NCBI GenBank assembly: GCA_009668925.1
Contig: SBEK01000001.1
Span: 1 to 64,000, forward strand
Direction of reading: 5' to 3'
Length of the DNA: 64,000 nt
Source: Deltaproteobacteria bacterium
Lineage (GTDB): Bacteria; Desulfobacterota; Syntrophia; Syntrophales; Smithellaceae
A program made the position numbers and the translations under genes. Shown here in pieces: positions 1 to 11,262 of this stretch (position 1 is its first letter; each line of letters starts with the position of its first letter). The notes below the pieces were generated by a model that saw only the letters and a list, made by a program, of their open reading frames with translations, was not told where the DNA came from and searched no databases.

Positions 1-29
1 GACAAAAATGTGTTTTATCAGTAGGAATA

Positions 30-52
30 CGGCAAACAATTGCCGTTTGCCG
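30..52. promoter_or_regulatory. Palindrome overlapping the nrpR start region (probable operator)
   Basis: The half-sites CGGCAAAC (30-37) and GTTTGCCG (45-52) form a perfect inverted repeat around a 7-base centre. A second, nested palindrome (CGGCAA/TTGCCG) shares the left arm. It ends 11 bases before the ATG at 64, where a bound protein would block transcription or ribosome access. Autoregulation by the adjacent NrpR-type protein is the simplest inference. I saw no copy upstream of gdhA. Confidence 0.55.
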
Positions 53-63
53 ACAGAGGGTCC

Positions 64-1065
64 ATGCCAGAGCTCGTTAAGCCCGAAGATACTGAACGAA
101 AAGCCATCCTCATTTTGAAGATCCTCCACGAAAGCCCGGATCCTTTGGGCGCGCGGGTCATCGCCCGGAAGATGGCGGAGAGCGACGTTCGGTTAAGTGA
201 ACGAACCGTCCGCTACCACCTCAAGTTCATGGATGAACGGGGGTTGACCAAGCTTGTGGGCCGGCGCGACGGCCGGATGATTACCAAGCAGGGTCTGGCC
301 GAAATATCCGATGCACGGGTCCAGGATAAGATCGGTCTCTCCATTTCCCGCATCGACGTGCTCTCCTTCAAAACAACCTTTGATTTAAAAAAGAGGCGCG
401 GCCTGGTGCCGGTCAATATTTCTTTCTTTCCGAAGGATCAGTTTCAGCAGGCGCTCAAAATCATGAAGCCCGTCTTTCATAAAAATCTGGCCGTTAGTTC
501 GCGTGTCGCTATGGCCGTTGCCGGCAAAACACTCGGTGATGTCGTTGTGCCGCCGGGCAAGGTGGGTCTGGCCACCATCTGCAGCATCATTATCAATGGG
601 GTCCTGCTCAAACACGGCATTCCCATTGATTCCAAGTTCGGAGGCATTCTTCAGATCCGCAAAGGCGAAATCCTCCGGTTTGTGGAACTCATTCACTATG
701 CCGGTTCTTCACTCGATCCGTCGGAAATATTCATCCGCGGCAAGATGACGTCCGTCGGGGACGTCGTGAAAAAGGGCGAGGGTAAGATCCTGGCCAATTT
801 CCGAGAAATCCCCTCGCTCAGCCGCACGCTGATTGACGACGTCGTTGACCAGTTCGCCAAAGCGGGCATTAACGGCGTTTTATCCATCGGCAACACCGGT
901 CATCCGTTGTGTCAGACGCAGGTCGATGTCAATAAAATCGGACTTATTCTGATCGGCGGCCTCAATCCCGTCGCCGCGGTGCACGAGGAAGGCCTGGACG
1001 TGGACAATAAGGCCATGTCCACGGTCATCGATTTTGAGAAATTGCAGAATGTTGAAACGCTTTAA
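64..1065 (+). CDS. nrpR: NrpR-type transcriptional regulator (winged helix plus DUF128 domain)
   Basis: NrpR proteins repress nitrogen-assimilation genes and release DNA when 2-oxoglutarate signals nitrogen shortage; the family is best studied in methanogenic archaea. The product (333 aa) has an N-terminal winged helix-turn-helix (about residues 10-80, including a SERTVRYHL recognition-helix segment) followed by one DUF128 effector domain (about 90-325) containing PGKVGLATICSI and GGLNPVAAV. I chose ATG 64, preceded by GAGGG; an in-frame TTG at 40 lies inside the palindrome and would remove room for a leader. gdhA follows 80 bases downstream on the same strand, which fits a nitrogen role. The specific targets are inferred. 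Confidence 0.8.
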   Translation: MPELVKPEDTERKAILILKILHESPDPLGARVIARKMAESDVRLSERTVRYHLKFMDERGLTKLVGRRDGRMITKQGLAEISDARVQDKIGLSISRIDVLSFKTTFDLKKRRGLVPVNISFFPKDQFQQALKIMKPVFHKNLAVSSRVAMAVAGKTLGDVVVPPGKVGLATICSIIINGVLLKHGIPIDSKFGGILQIRKGEILRFVELIHYAGSSLDPSEIFIRGKMTSVGDVVKKGEGKILANFREIPSLSRTLIDDVVDQFAKAGINGVLSIGNTGHPLCQTQVDVNKIGLILIGGLNPVAAVHEEGLDVDNKAMSTVIDFEKLQNVETL

Positions 1066-1142
1066 TCCGTCACGAAGAGATTTTCATGTGCCATCCCGAA
1101 GCATGAAGTTTAATAAAAAAACTATTTTTAGAGGAGGAATAA

Positions 1143-2501
<1,359 letters not shown>

Positions 2502-2510
2502 GTCATTCCA

Positions 2511-2564
2511 TTGCGGAGGCGATGATCCGGCGTTCCGGAACGGCGCCGGTCATCGCCTCCGCAA
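2511..2564 (+). terminator. Long hairpin between gdhA and the next gene
   Basis: A 15-bp perfect stem (TTGCGGAGGCGATGA at 2511-2525 with its complement at 2550-2564) is extended, after one bulged T, by CCGGCG/CGCCGG (2527-2532, 2544-2549). The loop holds the palindrome TTCCGGAA. There is no U-tract, and the downstream gene's ribosome site follows at once, so this may protect the gdhA message end or attenuate readthrough rather than act as a classical terminator. Confidence 0.55.
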
Positions 2565-2577
2565 GCAGGGAGTCCGG

Positions 2578-3816
2578 ATGGATTTTCAGCCAAAATCCTC
2601 TGAAAAAATTTGCCGACTGCTGGACAAGGGCGTGAACCTGCTGAATCCCGGAACGCTCGACATCGGCGATGAAGTCAACATTGACCGGATCTCCTCTCAG
2701 GACGTTAAAATCTATCCGGGATGCAGAATTTACGGCCCGGATACCGTCATCTCAGCGGGCTCAACCATTGGGGCCGAGGCTCCCGCGACGATGGACAATT
2801 GCCGGCTGGGCTCCCGCGTTCAATTAAAAGGCGGTTATTTTCGTGAGTCCGTCTTCCTGGATGATGTCAGCCTGGGATCGGGTGCACACGTCCGGGAAGG
2901 CTGTATCCTGGAAGAAGAAGCCAGCGGCGCCCACTCGGTCGGATTGAAGCAGACGATTCTTTTCCCGTTCGTCACATTGGGCAGCCTGATCAACTTCTGT
3001 GACTGCCTCATGGCCGGCGGCACAAGCCGCAGGCAGCACAGCGAAGTCGGCAGCTCCTACATCCATTTTAATTTTACGCCGGACGGCGACAAGGCGACAC
3101 CCTCTTTGATCGGGGACGTCCCCCGGGGGGTCATGCTCAATCAACCTCCTGTTTTTCTGGGCGGTCAGGGAGGTCTGGTGGGGCCCTTGCGCATCGGATT
3201 CGGCAATGTCGTGGCGGCGGGCTCCTTGCTGCGGCAAGATTACCCGGATGACAATCAGTTGATTTATTCTGCGCCGCCGGCCGCGGGCACCAAAGATTTT
3301 ATCCCTGCGGCCTATCCTCATCTGCGGCGGATTCTGGACAACAACATTCTTTATCTCGCCAGCATCAAAGCCCTGTCCGCATGGTATGCTGAGGTGAGAA
3401 GGCCTTTTTTTGAAGTTCAGGAATTTGGCCCGCACCTCTTAAGCGGAGCCCTGGCGCAACTTGCCCGGGCCGAGAAAGAACGCCTTGGCCGATTGAAGGC
3501 CCTGCTGGAAAAGGCGGCTTTGCCGTCCCGGAGTCGGACGATGCCGGAAATGATCGCTGAACCACGAGCATACAGCGAATGCTTCTCCGATATCGAAAAT
3601 GTCTTTGGTGAGCCGCTACGGGACAGCAACATTGAAAAAGCCCGGGACTCGTTCCTCGGCCGTATCACGAAACCTGATCACTCTTTTACGACACCTTACC
3701 TCGACGCGGTCCGGAATCTCCCGCCTGACGCGGTCGCCAGCGGAACCCGCTGGCTCAAGGGCCTTGTGGATTATTATTGCCAAAGAGCCTCATCAATGCT
3801 ATCCTCCCGCCGTTAA
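2578..3816 (+). CDS. Left-handed beta-helix (hexapeptide-repeat) protein, possible sugar-nucleotide acyltransferase/pyrophosphorylase-like
   Basis: The first ~240 residues of this 412-aa protein show hexapeptide-type repeats typical of left-handed beta-helix acyltransferases (turns such as VKIYPGCRIYGPDTVISAG and SVFLDDVSLGSGAHVREG). A conserved-looking patch includes SYIHFNFTPDGDKATPS and GGQGGLVGP. The last ~150 residues are helical with no obvious catalytic motif. ATG 2578 is chosen because AGGGAG lies 6 bases upstream; a longer reading frame would run into gdhA. It sits between gdhA and glmM on one strand, so a role in UDP-GlcNAc or cell-envelope sugar metabolism is plausible. The exact reaction is not established by the sequence. 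Confidence 0.6.
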   Translation: MDFQPKSSEKICRLLDKGVNLLNPGTLDIGDEVNIDRISSQDVKIYPGCRIYGPDTVISAGSTIGAEAPATMDNCRLGSRVQLKGGYFRESVFLDDVSLGSGAHVREGCILEEEASGAHSVGLKQTILFPFVTLGSLINFCDCLMAGGTSRRQHSEVGSSYIHFNFTPDGDKATPSLIGDVPRGVMLNQPPVFLGGQGGLVGPLRIGFGNVVAAGSLLRQDYPDDNQLIYSAPPAAGTKDFIPAAYPHLRRILDNNILYLASIKALSAWYAEVRRPFFEVQEFGPHLLSGALAQLARAEKERLGRLKALLEKAALPSRSRTMPEMIAEPRAYSECFSDIENVFGEPLRDSNIEKARDSFLGRITKPDHSFTTPYLDAVRNLPPDAVASGTRWLKGLVDYYCQRASSMLSSRR

Positions 3817-3840
3817 TTCAAAATATCTTCGTTCGGGATA

Positions 3841-5196
3841 ATGGGCATGGGTAAGTTATTCGGAACCGACGGGATCAGAGGAGAGGCCAACCGCTATCCG
3901 GTCAATGCCGAGATCGCTTTCAAAGTCGGCCAAACCGTCGCCTATCTGTTCAAAAGAAACAACCACCGGGCTCGCGTGATTATTGGGAAAGATACGCGAA
4001 TCTCCGGCTATATGCTGGAAAGCTCTCTTTCGGCCGGCATCACCTCCATGGGCGGCGACCCTTATCTGGTCGGTGTGCTGCCGACCCCCGGGATCGCCTT
4101 TATCACGCAGAACATGCGCGCGGACGCCGGTATCGTCATTTCCGCTTCGCACAATCCCTATCAGGACAACGGATTAAAAATTTTCGACGCCAACGGATTC
4201 AAACTGACCGATGCGCAGGAAGAGACCATCGAAGACATGATTCCGGGCGATAAGCTCACCGGGTTTCTGCCTCCCGCCAGGGCCATGGGCAAGGCGTTTC
4301 GCATCGATGACATCCGCGGCCGATATATCGTTTTCGTGAAAAATTCTTTTCCCCGCCACCTGTCGATGGCCTCGATGAAGATTGTGCTGGACACATCGAA
4401 CGGCGCCACATACCGGGTCGCGCCCGACGCCTTTCTGGAACTCGGCGCCGATGTCGAAGTGATTCACAACACCCCCAACGGCTTTAACATCAACGATGGG
4501 TGCGGCTCCCAGCACACGGAGGATCTGAGGCGAACCGTTCTTAAAAGCGGAGCGGCCATAGGACTCGCCTTTGACGGCGACGGGGACCGGTTGATCGCCG
4601 TTGATGAAAAGGGAAACGAAATCACGGGCGATCAGATGCTCATCATCTGCGCCTGCCTCCTGAAAAAGGAAGGCCTGCTGAAAAACGACCTTCTCGTCAC
4701 CACGGTCATGAGTAATCTGGGACTTCGGGTCGCCTGCAAAAAATATGGATTCCGGCATCATGCCTCCCTCGTCGGCGACCGGTATGTTCTGGCCGATATG
4801 CTGCGTCTCCAAGCCGTCATCGGCGGCGAGGACGCCGGGCATATGATTTTCCTCGAACATCATAAAACGGGAGACGGCATCATTGCAGCCATGCAGCTCA
4901 TCGCTGCGATGCTCAAAGAAGGCAAACCGCTTTCCGAACTTGCCCGTTTGATGGATGTTTTTCCGCAGAAGCTGATCAATATCAACGTCGGCAGCAAGCC
5001 GGAAATTACGGAGCGTCCCCGGATCATGCAGATGATCCGCGACGTGGAACGGGCCTTGGGCGATGAAGGGCGCGTTCTGGTCAGATATTCCGGCACTCAA
5101 AACATGTGCCGGATCATGGTCGAAGGACCGTCGCAGGAACTCACGGAAAAATATTGCCAGCAGATCGCTGACGTGGTAAAAAGCGACATCGGTTGA
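3841..5196 (+). CDS. glmM: Phosphoglucosamine mutase
   Basis: Converts glucosamine-6-phosphate to glucosamine-1-phosphate for UDP-GlcNAc, peptidoglycan and LPS synthesis. The 451-aa length is normal. The N-terminus GKLFGTDGIRG, the phospho-serine loop SASHNP (Ser103), the metal loop DGDGDR (about residue 246) and the C-terminal phosphate-binding RYSGTQN are all present. An alternative ATG two codons downstream (3847) would also be acceptable. It follows the beta-helix protein by 24 bases, so the two are probably co-transcribed. Confidence 0.95.
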   Translation: MGMGKLFGTDGIRGEANRYPVNAEIAFKVGQTVAYLFKRNNHRARVIIGKDTRISGYMLESSLSAGITSMGGDPYLVGVLPTPGIAFITQNMRADAGIVISASHNPYQDNGLKIFDANGFKLTDAQEETIEDMIPGDKLTGFLPPARAMGKAFRIDDIRGRYIVFVKNSFPRHLSMASMKIVLDTSNGATYRVAPDAFLELGADVEVIHNTPNGFNINDGCGSQHTEDLRRTVLKSGAAIGLAFDGDGDRLIAVDEKGNEITGDQMLIICACLLKKEGLLKNDLLVTTVMSNLGLRVACKKYGFRHHASLVGDRYVLADMLRLQAVIGGEDAGHMIFLEHHKTGDGIIAAMQLIAAMLKEGKPLSELARLMDVFPQKLININVGSKPEITERPRIMQMIRDVERALGDEGRVLVRYSGTQNMCRIMVEGPSQELTEKYCQQIADVVKSDIG

Positions 5197-5223
5197 CCGT
5201 GGTCTAAATTCGGATCCCGTTAG

Positions 5224-6966
<1,743 letters not shown>

Positions 6967-6970
6967 AACG

Positions 6971-8941
6971 TCAGGGTGCAGGGACAGTGAAGGGGATGGT
7001 GATTTTATAAACACCGCCGGCCAGGACCGTCTGCACCGGATAGATCGCTTTTTCATAGACCTTCAGCATGGCCCGGTTGTTTTCCAGAACGTCGGCCTTG
7101 AAACCGGCAACGCCCTCTTCCCGCGCCGCACGGATCAGAAGATTGAAGAGATACGTTGAAATGCCCATCCCTTGGTATTGCTCGTCCACAATGAACGCCG
7201 TGTCGGCATAGGACTCTCCCTTTGACCGGACATAGCGGGCTTCGCCGATGATTTTCTCAACGCCGGATTCATCCACGATGGCCACAAGGGACATCGTGTA
7301 GCGGTAATCCACGTTGACATATTCCTGCATCTTTTTATGGGGCATGGTCTTGATCGGGCTGAAATAGCGGTAATACACCGACTGATCGGAAAACCGGTAA
7401 AACAGCCTCCGCATCTCTTCTTCATCGGATGGTTTGATCGCGCGGAACCGCACGGTCAGACTGTCTTTGAATCTGTGCGAACACGCGATTTTGTCCGGAT
7501 AAAGATGGCCGGATTCCGCAAAATAGATTTGGTCGGCGTAAATCATTCTCGCTTCCTTGGCCTGACGGACCAGCTCGGCGCGGTCGTCGGGATGGGCGAT
7601 TTCAATGAGCGCCTGAGCGCGTTCGCGCAGGGTCTTGCCCATCAGATAAGCGACACCGTACTCGGTCACCACGACATCCATGGATTCACGATTGGTAAAC
7701 TGGAAAGGATATTCGTCCAGAGAAAGAAGAATATTCCCCTTTCCTTTCCGGTTGCGGCTGGGCAGCGCAAACACCGTCCGGCCATTTTTGGAAAGCGTGG
7801 CTCCCATAAAAAGCTCCAGGACGTTGCCGGGGCCGGCGGTGACGTTGCCCTTGCCGGTATGCAGCGCGACATCACCAGTCAAGTCCACTTTCCTCGCCGG
7901 GAAAATGGCCACCATGTTGTCGTTGCGGCCGATCACCCGCGGGTCCATAACAATATCCTGCGGCTGAAATTCCACAAGCGAATTCAGATCCAGCCACGAC
8001 ATCAATTCTTTGGTGCCCAGGACATGCGAGGCGCAGGATTTTCCCCGAAAAATGCTCTTATACCGATTGGTCACCGCACCGCTTTTCACCAGGTCCATCA
8101 GGGCATCGGTAAAAAAAGGCGAATGCACTCCCAGATTTTTCTTCGTCGCCAGTGTTTTGGCCAGCGCTTCATACAGCGGTCCGATGCCGTAGGAAATACA
8201 ATTGCCGTCCTGGATAACGGATGCAACATTACCGGCAATTTTCAGGTAAACGTCCTGCAGCGGCCAGCGCCGCACATAATAGGGAGGCTCGGCTCCCTCG
8301 ACCAGGTAGTGAAAATCATCCATATTCACCAGTGTATCGCCCATGGTCCGGGGAATCTGGTCATTGATTTCACCGACGATGATCTTCGCCATTTCCATAG
8401 CCTGCTTTTCCACGGACGTCCCCACGAGATAGGCGTAACCATTGTCATCAGGGGGCGTCACCTGAATAAAAGCCACGTCGATGTTGATCGCACCGCTTTT
8501 AAAAAGCCAGGACACACGCGAAAAACGACTGGGGATCAAATCCACCCGGCCCTGGCTGATGGCGTCGGAAGCCAGCCAGCCCGAAAAAAATGTCTTCAAC
8601 CGAAATTTCCGGGCATAGCGTTCATCAATGGCCACGGCATCCCCCAGACTGACCAGTTGAATCAGCTCCAGATCCTGAAGGTTAAACTGATTGGATTCCA
8701 TGAGGTGTTTAACCAGCGTGCGGGGTTCGGCCATGCCGGTCCCGAGAAAAATACTCATCCCCGGATCAATTTTATCCAGCACATCGCTGGGTGACACAAT
8801 TTTCTGCTTCCACATAATTTCCTGCCCATCGCTACCGAGAGTGTTTTCCGAAACCGCTCCGCCGGGGTCTTCGTCTCCATGACGGCCGCGCAGCGTTTCT
8901 CGAACCCGGCGGTATAAAGATCTTGCCTTGCCTTCAGTCAT
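6971..8941 (-). CDS. Acetyl-CoA hydrolase/transferase family protein fused to a GNAT acetyltransferase domain
   Basis: The protein has a CoA-transferase/hydrolase domain of the 4-hydroxybutyrate/acetyl-CoA transferase type over about residues 45-480, with a likely catalytic-glutamate segment VEFQPQDIVMD, followed by a GNAT domain (about 495-645; VRFRAIKPSDEEE at its start, YQGMGIS as the acetyl-CoA loop). Such fusions occur in deltaproteobacteria; the GNAT part presumably acetylates a protein or small molecule, possibly tying acylation to CoA-thioester turnover. The start is uncertain: ATG 8941 is used, GTG 8959 is open, and ATG 8815 has a better-spaced AGGA and would begin at the enzyme core (MWKQKIVSP). 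Substrates are unknown. Confidence 0.8.
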   Translation of the reverse strand: MTEGKARSLYRRVRETLRGRHGDEDPGGAVSENTLGSDGQEIMWKQKIVSPSDVLDKIDPGMSIFLGTGMAEPRTLVKHLMESNQFNLQDLELIQLVSLGDAVAIDERYARKFRLKTFFSGWLASDAISQGRVDLIPSRFSRVSWLFKSGAINIDVAFIQVTPPDDNGYAYLVGTSVEKQAMEMAKIIVGEINDQIPRTMGDTLVNMDDFHYLVEGAEPPYYVRRWPLQDVYLKIAGNVASVIQDGNCISYGIGPLYEALAKTLATKKNLGVHSPFFTDALMDLVKSGAVTNRYKSIFRGKSCASHVLGTKELMSWLDLNSLVEFQPQDIVMDPRVIGRNDNMVAIFPARKVDLTGDVALHTGKGNVTAGPGNVLELFMGATLSKNGRTVFALPSRNRKGKGNILLSLDEYPFQFTNRESMDVVVTEYGVAYLMGKTLRERAQALIEIAHPDDRAELVRQAKEARMIYADQIYFAESGHLYPDKIACSHRFKDSLTVRFRAIKPSDEEEMRRLFYRFSDQSVYYRYFSPIKTMPHKKMQEYVNVDYRYTMSLVAIVDESGVEKIIGEARYVRSKGESYADTAFIVDEQYQGMGISTYLFNLLIRAAREEGVAGFKADVLENNRAMLKVYEKAIYPVQTVLAGGVYKITIPFTVPAP

Positions 8942-9004
8942 GATGGTCTCGCCTGACACCGCCGCCCCGACGGGAAAAGCCGGAGAAAATACATTTGCGG
9001 AATA

Positions 9005-10198
9005 TCAATCAAACATTTCTTTATCCCGCCGGTACCAGTAATCGGGAAAAAGACGATACATGAGCCTGGAGAATGGACCGATGTATTCATTCTTTCTCTT
9101 ATCGAACTGACAGGCATGAACGATCATATCCTTGATCGCTTCCTTACTGCCCCCCTTATTAAAAATCGTATAAGCGCACGAAAAAAGCGGGCTGTACATA
9201 TTCTTCTTTTCCAGGTATTTATAAACGTTGCGAATCGTGTTGGGGCCTTCCGGCGTGCCGTCAATCCGGCCCAGCACCCGCAGATTGGTCTCAATGGGAT
9301 TGCCGCTGTAGAGCTCATAAAAATGTTTTCCGTAGCGATAATTCTTGCTGGCCAGGGAAGAAACCGTGACATACATATCTCCCACGCCGGCCTGCGAATG
9401 AAACGCCTGAAAACTCCCTCCCAGAAGGCGGGTGAGGGATCGGATTTCGACGCCGGCCCGGGCAAAGATGGTGCCCGGAATGGAATCGCCCAGGTCCAGC
9501 GAATCCGTGAGGCCCTTAATATTGGCAACGATGTTTTTCAGCGCGCCGCAGGCTTCCACACCGATCTTGTCGAAATTGTAATAGGCATACAGCTCCTTGC
9601 GGTTGAACATCAGCAGATAATCGCGAATAATATTGGCCGTGCGCCGATTCCCCGCTACGGTCAGACACACCGGCTTGCCCAGCGCGATGTCCATATCGAA
9701 AAAAGGTCCGCCGAGACAGGCCACCTGATACTTATGCTCCAGATTGTACAAATGGTTGTGAATCAGTTGGGACGGTGTGATCAGTTCGGTGGAAATTTCA
9801 TCGGATTTTAGCCCCTTAATGGGCGAAATCAGGCAGGTATCCCCCGCCTTCTTGTCAATCATCGGCTTCAGATAATTGAGCAGTTCCGGCAGACGATTCA
9901 TGGTGACGGACAGAATAATGAAATCGTTATTTTCGACGATATGTTCCAGGTCGTTTGTGGCATAAACCTTCGGCGACAGGCGCGGGACCTGATCCATGCC
10001 GCCCATCCGCCTGGCCAAATCTTCAGTTAAATGAATCGGATTTAAGCGATCCCGATTGATGGCTTTGCAGACGTCCGAGTTGTGGTAGTAAATGGCGACC
10101 CGTTTATTGTCGCGTCCCAATTTATAGGCGAACGATGTACCCAAACGTCCCGGTCCGATAATGGCGACTCTTGTAGTGTCTAAACTGGAAACGATCAT
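9005..10198 (-). CDS. NAD(P)-dependent glycerol-3-phosphate dehydrogenase-like protein
   Basis: The N-terminus has a Rossmann fold with the glycine motif IIGPGRLGTSFA. The C-terminal half has a helical domain resembling GpsA, including GACGALKNIVANIKGL, where the lysine corresponds to the catalytic lysine of GpsA, and AGVGDMYVT. At 397 aa it is longer than ordinary GpsA (about 330), with an extra C-terminal tail rich in Tyr/Phe/Arg. It could make sn-glycerol-3-phosphate for phospholipids or act on a related substrate. It lies 64 bases upstream of the CoA-transferase/GNAT gene on the same strand, so the two could share a transcript. Confidence 0.75.
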   Translation of the reverse strand: MIVSSLDTTRVAIIGPGRLGTSFAYKLGRDNKRVAIYYHNSDVCKAINRDRLNPIHLTEDLARRMGGMDQVPRLSPKVYATNDLEHIVENNDFIILSVTMNRLPELLNYLKPMIDKKAGDTCLISPIKGLKSDEISTELITPSQLIHNHLYNLEHKYQVACLGGPFFDMDIALGKPVCLTVAGNRRTANIIRDYLLMFNRKELYAYYNFDKIGVEACGALKNIVANIKGLTDSLDLGDSIPGTIFARAGVEIRSLTRLLGGSFQAFHSQAGVGDMYVTVSSLASKNYRYGKHFYELYSGNPIETNLRVLGRIDGTPEGPNTIRNVYKYLEKKNMYSPLFSCAYTIFNKGGSKEAIKDMIVHACQFDKRKNEYIGPFSRLMYRLFPDYWYRRDKEMFD

Positions 10199-10484
10199 TC
10201 CTCATCACTCTTCATTCAAAATTATATACTTATTATAGGAAACTCCTCTTCCCCATGTCAAACCCTATTAGCCTTTTTGAAAAAAGTAAAATAAAATTTG
10301 CCGGGGAAGGGCGGTTTTTAGTTGCATTATGCCCAGGGATTGTTTAAAAAATAGGGACTTCATCGAAAGAACGAGACTGATATAAAATTCAACAGATGAC
10401 TCTTCCCTGAAGGCAATACCGGCAGCCTTCCAGTTTGCAGATCGGGAAGACATTCCGCATGATGCTTGAGGCAAATAAAATCTT

Positions 10485-11138
10485 ATGGCCAGGGAAGCAA
10501 TTCTTCATTATCCAAACGGAGCAATCAAGGAAAAAAAATATCTGGAAGAAGGGAAAGTGGAAGGCGAGTATACGTCGTATTTCCCGGGCGGACAGATCAT
10601 GACTCAGCTCCATTTCGTAAATGGCCGGCGCAATGGCCCCGCCGTCAGTTATTATTCCAATGCCCAGATTCGGGAAAAAGTTAATTTTATCAACGGCAAG
10701 ATGGATGGCCCCTATATTTCCTATTTTGAGAACGGGCATGTACGGGAAGAGGAAAATTATCAAGACGGCAAATTGCACGGTCGTTACCGCCGTTACTTCA
10801 AAACGGGCGAACTGCGGGAAGAGGAAAATTATCAAAATGGAAAGTTTGAAGGCCCCTATTTCCTCTATTACAAAAGCGGGCAAGTGAAGGAACGCGGGTC
10901 TTTCAAGAACGATAAACGCGACGGTGAGTACGTTGCTTATTTCAAGAACGGACAGGTCAAAGAGAAAGCAACGTACAGAAACGGCAATCTGACGGGTACC
11001 TTTCTGACCTTTAACGAGAACGGCGATCATCGGGATGAAGACGGCGGCGAGGACGGCGATACGGCGCGCACCTGGGACGAAAAAGATGTCGCGAACCTGC
11101 TCCACGACCTGAGCCATTTCGACAAAAAGAAGAAATGA
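10485..11138 (+). CDS. YwqK/MORN-like tandem-repeat protein
   Basis: The 217-aa product is built of seven ~24-residue repeats (about residues 8-175) of the form (Y/F)xNGxxxExxxYxxGxxxGxxxxY, then a degenerate eighth unit and an acidic then lysine-rich tail. This is the repeat seen in YwqK-family proteins (often annotated as antitoxin components) and in MORN-like proteins. No partner toxin gene is adjacent, so the toxin-antitoxin label is not supported here. There is no signal peptide, so it is likely cytoplasmic. Two neighbouring repeats are nearly identical at DNA level with a 72-bp period, indicating recent duplication. The ribosome site is weak. Confidence 0.7.
   Translation: MAREAILHYPNGAIKEKKYLEEGKVEGEYTSYFPGGQIMTQLHFVNGRRNGPAVSYYSNAQIREKVNFINGKMDGPYISYFENGHVREEENYQDGKLHGRYRRYFKTGELREEENYQNGKFEGPYFLYYKSGQVKERGSFKNDKRDGEYVAYFKNGQVKEKATYRNGNLTGTFLTFNENGDHRDEDGGEDGDTARTWDEKDVANLLHDLSHFDKKKK
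10743..10835 (+). repeat. 72-bp-period coding repeat in the YwqK-like gene
   Basis: The string CGGGAAGAGGAAAATTATCA occurs at 10743 and again at 10815, exactly 72 bases (24 codons) apart. The other repeat units are recognisable only at protein level, so this pair is the youngest duplication and a possible site of copy-number change. Confidence 0.75.
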
Positions 11139-11146
11139 ATCAAAAA

Positions 11147-11241
11147 CCTCGCAGCAAGCTGTCGAGGTATGAAATGGACGTCATTATTTCGCAGCAAGTT
11201 ACGGAGAATTAACGCTCGTCCCGCTTAAGCGGGATCAAAAC
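11147..11241. repeat. Dispersed intergenic repeat, copy 1 (CGCAGCAAG hairpin plus AATTAACGCTCGTC element)
   Basis: CCTCGCAGC...GCTGTCGAGG forms a hairpin at 11147-11167. TCGCAGCAAG recurs at 11189. It is followed by GAATTAACGCTCGTC and the perfect 14-base palindrome CCCGCTTAAGCGGG (11220-11233). Related elements are at 13764, 30102 and 30196. The element is intergenic, between the YwqK-like gene and the stress-protein gene. Confidence 0.6.
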
Positions 11242-11262
11242 CGCAGACAAGGAGACGGACGC

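Noticed and set aside
40..63. TTG start giving a longer NrpR-type protein
   Set aside because: It lies inside the palindrome and lacks a ribosome site; ATG 64 has GAGGG.
7337..8794. Long open frame (about 485 codons) opposite the CoA-transferase/GNAT gene
   Set aside because: It is the antisense shadow of a strong gene, with no family character; such shadows are common in this GC-rich DNA.
10389..11117. 242-codon hydrophobic-looking frame opposite the YwqK-like gene
   Set aside because: It mirrors the repeat structure of the coding strand and has no ribosome site.
10485..11138. Toxin-antitoxin module
   Set aside because: YwqK-type naming alone suggests it; there is no adjacent toxin gene.
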